The translations under genes and the position numbers were made by a program. The notes beneath the pieces were generated by a model. It saw nothing but the letters and a program-made list of their open reading frames with translations. It made no database searches and was not told where the DNA came from. Shown in pieces: positions 5,104 through 7,281 of a DNA stretch of 7,281 nt. Source of the DNA: Candidatus Woesearchaeota archaeon (GTDB lineage: Archaea; Nanobdellota; Nanobdellia; Woesearchaeales; JABIAG01); the NCBI GenBank assembly GCA_019323235.1, contig JAHWHN010000022.1, positions 1-7,281 of the forward strand, written 5' to 3'. How positions within the stretch are numbered: position 1 is the first letter of the stretch; each line of letters opens with the position of its first letter.

Positions 5104-6672
5104 TTACCAAGCCAAGTATCCATGGGCTTTTTTATAAACTTTATATAGAAGCCAAGCTGTTCCCGCAATAGCTTTTCCATCAGGCTTTTTATTTTCTTCT
5201 TCCTTTTTATTAGATAAAATGTCTAATCCTTTAAGTGGTTCTAGAAGAACACCAAATGATTTTGCTAATTCTATAAATGGTTCAAGTATTGAACCTTGAG
5301 CGACGTGATCTACTTTGTCTTTTTTCTTAACTAAAACAATCTTCCCATTTTTAACTTCGTATTTCTTATCAAATTCCTCTTCTTTCTTCTTTTTTTCTTC
5401 ATCAGCTTCATTAAGATATTCTAAGATTGTGTCTTTTATTGCAGCCATACCTTCTCCCATACCCTCATGAATTTCTCCTAACAACTCTAAGTCTTCTTCT
5501 TCTTTCATTTGCTTATACATTTGAATGTCTTTTTCATCCCAAGCATAAGATTTAATGTTTACTTCTAATCTTCCCATGTGACTTATTTTATTTTGTTGGT
5601 ATCTTGCATCCCATGATGTTTGAGGAATTGTTTGATAGTTAAAGTTAACAAGTATGGCACCATTTCCTTTTGAATGAGCAATATACTCTATTTCAATAAC
5701 ACTATTGTCAAAAGCAGAAACAATATCTACGGAATCATTAATCCCTTGATTATCTGTTAGTTTTTTAATATTTTTTAAATAAGGTTTAACCCAATCCATA
5801 TATAATCTAACATTATTATAATGTTGTCTTAAATAACTCTTGTATAGTTTTTGATAAGTTTTTAATTGTTCATAAGATTTAAACTTCCATCTATAATATT
5901 GAGATAATTTTCTTTGTAAAACATCTTTAAATGACCTATTACCAAAATTTAATTTATCAACAACATCTGGAATTTTACTTAGTACTTCTTCTTCAGTTTC
6001 GCCTCTAATTAAAGTTCTAAAAAATAAATCTGGAAGTGTTGAAAATCCAACTTCAGCAGCCATTCCGAATACAGATGAAGGAGATTTAGCACCACCTTCT
6101 ACTAAATCAACATATTGTCCTTTAAGAACTTGTTCACCATCCATTGCTCTCTTAAATTCCTTATCAAAAGAACTTTCATAATATCCCATTTTTTCTTTTA
6201 ATTTATTTAAGTCCCCAATCAATTGAAACATTGATTTAGTCATATCAGAAATTAATCTTAAGTATTGAGAAGCTTTTTCTTGTTGAATACTTAATCTTTG
6301 AGATGAAGCTCCGAAACTAGAAGACATAACTGAAGAGGAGAAAATATCTGTTATTTTTGTAAAATTATCTTTACTAATATTACCAATTCCAACATTTAAT
6401 TCTTGAATTGACCAGAAATAGTTTTTTTCTAAACTAACAGAATCACTTTGAATAACAATTCTATGGGAAGTTTCAGATTTTGGATAACCTGTTGGTTGAG
6501 GACCTTTAGTTTCATTTAAGATTCTTTTTTCTTCATCGACCCAACTAGAAATGGTTTTACTATCTAGCTTTTTAAGGATTTCTTTTCTATCTTTAACTGT
6601 CATATGACCGATAGCCTTATCTCCTTCTTTATTCAAAAATCCGTATGTTGCTAGTAATTTATGACTGACCAT
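5104..6672 (-). CDS. Large hypothetical protein, 522 residues, helical and Tyr-rich
   Basis: Function not recognised. It has the look of a conserved but uncharacterised DPANN protein, though that is an impression, not a search result. There is no signal peptide and no clear transmembrane helix. Visible layout: a Ser-rich segment (110-130), a helical region (130-180), a long aromatic-rich helical stretch at 257-303 (YRWKFKSYEQLKTYQKLYK, then NNVRLYMDWVKPYL) with about nine Tyr, a strand-rich part (about 324-377, SVIEIEYIAHSKGNGAILV then GRLEVNIKSYAW), a Glu/Lys-rich helix (386-437) with EEKKKKEEE, and a hydrophobic C terminus (501-522, AIAGTAWLLYKVYKKAHGYL) that could touch a membrane. No Walker, nuclease, protease or cysteine motif is seen, and cysteine appears to be absent. 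It begins five bases after the CRM protein, so the two are co-transcribed, and no in-frame start is available further upstream because a stop is close. Without a Shine-Dalgarno, translation may depend on re-initiation. Confidence 0.88.
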   Translation of the reverse strand: MVSHKLLATYGFLNKEGDKAIGHMTVKDRKEILKKLDSKTISSWVDEEKRILNETKGPQPTGYPKSETSHRIVIQSDSVSLEKNYFWSIQELNVGIGNISKDNFTKITDIFSSSVMSSSFGASSQRLSIQQEKASQYLRLISDMTKSMFQLIGDLNKLKEKMGYYESSFDKEFKRAMDGEQVLKGQYVDLVEGGAKSPSSVFGMAAEVGFSTLPDLFFRTLIRGETEEEVLSKIPDVVDKLNFGNRSFKDVLQRKLSQYYRWKFKSYEQLKTYQKLYKSYLRQHYNNVRLYMDWVKPYLKNIKKLTDNQGINDSVDIVSAFDNSVIEIEYIAHSKGNGAILVNFNYQTIPQTSWDARYQQNKISHMGRLEVNIKSYAWDEKDIQMYKQMKEEEDLELLGEIHEGMGEGMAAIKDTILEYLNEADEEKKKKEEEFDKKYEVKNGKIVLVKKKDKVDHVAQGSILEPFIELAKSFGVLLEPLKGLDILSNKKEEENKKPDGKAIAGTAWLLYKVYKKAHGYLAW

Positions 6673-6677
6673 ATTTT

Positions 6678-6896
6678 TTATTTAATCATTAAAGTATTTC
6701 CGATTAGTTTTCCTTTTTTTGGAAGTACGCTATTTAAGTTCTCTGCTACTTCCTTTCTATCCTTATCAGAGATAAAAGACTTTAAAAATTTAACTTTTAC
6801 GTCCTTTTTAGCTCTTATGTGCTTACTTATTTCTTGTACTATTTCTGGAGTAACTCCATTCTTTCCTATTTGTATATTAACGGTTTCTTGTGGCAT
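6678..6896 (-). CDS. CRM-domain (YhbY-like) RNA-binding protein
   Basis: A single-domain protein of 72 residues covering almost one CRM (CRS1-YhbY) domain. Bacterial YhbY (about 97 residues) is linked to the pre-50S ribosomal subunit, and plant CRM proteins act in intron splicing. The family signature is visible: a strand, then IGKNGVTPEIVQEISKHI (10-27) with the GxxG RNA-binding loop GKNG at 11-14, then KDVKVKFLKS (31-40) for the second strand, a helix with DRKEVAENLN (45-54), and GKLIGNTLMIK at the end, matching the typical 'vIGktlvLyR' close. The start at 6896 is preferred over the in-frame ATG at 6911 (77 residues) because GAGGT lies four bases before it and nothing like a ribosome binding site precedes the other. 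The gene overlaps the end of the TrkA-N gene by 20 bases and is followed five bases later by the 522-residue gene, so it sits inside an operon. The RNA target is unknown; ribosome assembly is the likeliest role. Confidence 0.88.
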   Translation of the reverse strand: MPQETVNIQIGKNGVTPEIVQEISKHIRAKKDVKVKFLKSFISDKDRKEVAENLNSVLPKKGKLIGNTLMIK

Positions 6897-7281
6897 GTTT
6901 ACCTCTTTCATTTAATTCATCTATATGATCTATTTTTGTCTTTAATATGTTTTTATGTTTAAAATTAGTCTCTTCAATTAAATTTGACACATGATGTCCT
7001 CCAATCATTCTTGGAACAATAACATAATCTGCACCTTTTTCATATAATTCTAAAGCTCCTTTAATATTCTCGGAAGTTAAAAAACATAATCCTTTATCAT
7101 TAATTTCTTTATATTTTCTCATAATAAGTAGGCTAGTATCAACTTCTGGAATTGTGGATACTATTAATTTACAATTTTTTAATTTTAACCTATTAATTAA
7201 CTCTGAATCACCAATATCTCCATAAATACAATGAATTCCTTCTTGCATTAACTTCTTAATTACTTCCGGATTAAAATCAAC
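6877..7281 (-). CDS. TrkA-N (RCK) NAD-binding domain protein, probable Kef-type antiporter C terminus, 5'-partial
   Basis: Only the last 134 residues are in the window; the frame is open to the right edge, so the Met at 7248 is internal. The part seen is most of an RCK/TrkA-N Rossmann domain: it enters at the second strand with VDFNPEVIKKL (the Asp at residue 2 is the usual ribose-binding acid), then GIHCIYGDIGDSELINRL (15-32), a third strand CKLIVSTIPE (37-46), FLTSENIKGALELYEKGADYVIVP (67-90) and GGHHVSNLI (94-102), all typical of the NAD-binding part of archaeal Kef-type K+/H+ antiporters. Such domains sense NAD(H) and gate a linked cation channel or antiporter. About 30 charged residues follow (to KHATRNR) without a TrkA-C domain. 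Whether the missing N-terminal part is an integral-membrane antiporter or a separate Trk subunit cannot be seen. The gene's end overlaps the CRM-protein start by 20 bases, so it heads or belongs to that operon. Confidence 0.85.
   Translation of the reverse strand, partial: VDFNPEVIKKLMQEGIHCIYGDIGDSELINRLKLKNCKLIVSTIPEVDTSLLIMRKYKEINDKGLCFLTSENIKGALELYEKGADYVIVPRMIGGHHVSNLIEETNFKHKNILKTKIDHIDELNERGKHATRNR
6901..6905 (-). promoter_or_regulatory. Ribosome binding site deciding the CRM-protein start
   Basis: On the minus strand GAGGT is followed by AAAC and then the ATG at 6896. It lies within the end of the upstream TrkA-N gene and, if the ATG at 6911 were used, within that longer form's own codons. 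It favours the 72-residue product and shows internal-cistron translation. Confidence 0.5.

Noticed and set aside
5104..6672. Idea that the 522-residue protein is a phage structural protein or toxin
   Set aside because: No phage, integrase, secretion or immunity gene is nearby, its neighbours are housekeeping genes, and no matching motif is visible.
6661..6915. Open frame of 84 codons on the plus strand opposite the CRM gene
   Set aside because: It mirrors the CRM-domain gene, whose GKNG motif and family pattern are clear on the minus strand. Its Phe/Ser-rich translation is typical of a shadow.
6921..6927. TATA-like CATATAG on the minus strand before the CRM gene
   Set aside because: It lies inside the TrkA-N coding sequence and matches poorly, and the CRM gene has a Shine-Dalgarno and an overlap that explain its expression as an internal cistron.

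Overview
The window looks like a piece of an AT-rich archaeal genome, most likely a small-genome DPANN lineage of the Woesearchaeota/Pacearchaeota kind. Four observations support this. (1) A Drg/Rbg-type GTPase with a TGS domain is present, a family of archaea and eukaryotes. (2) The seryl-tRNA synthetase has archaeal-style motif 2 and motif 3 wording. (3) There is a very small CRM-domain (YhbY-like) protein. (4) Three transcription units have an A/T octamer (TTTATAAA or TTTAAATA) centred 24.5 to 26.5 bases before the ATG with no Shine-Dalgarno, which is what an archaeal TATA box driving a leaderless mRNA looks like. The lineage is inferred from these signs and from general familiarity, not from a search. 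No tRNA, rRNA, CRISPR, transposon or phage gene is visible, and gene density is high, with no gene-free stretch above about 70 bases.

Left half, plus strand. A lysine/aspartate-rich protein of unknown function with a C-terminal zinc-ribbon-like cysteine cluster and a Gly/Asn-rich tail (its frame is open to the left edge) is followed by a T-rich terminator and a promoter for serS. After serS come a small membrane protein with a C-terminal zinc ribbon and, one base later, a CNNM/CorC-family divalent-cation transporter (DUF21 + two CBS + CorC_HlyC domain). The last two are translationally coupled, which makes the zinc-ribbon protein a candidate partner of the transporter.

Right half, minus strand, read from right to left. 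It begins with the C-terminal part of a TrkA-N (RCK) NAD-binding protein, probably the regulatory end of a Kef-type cation/H+ antiporter, cut by the right edge. A CRM-domain RNA-binding protein overlaps its end by 20 bases, and a 522-residue protein of unknown function follows five bases later. The Drg GTPase then has its own promoter, and a 90-residue orphan with its own promoter converges on corC with a two-base gap.

Three genes (serS, the CRM protein and the Drg GTPase) concern translation or ribosome function and two concern ion homeostasis. This is mostly ordinary housekeeping content. The least explained parts are the 522-residue protein, the two zinc-ribbon proteins and the 90-residue orphan. 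I see no clear evidence of a defence island or other new multi-gene system.
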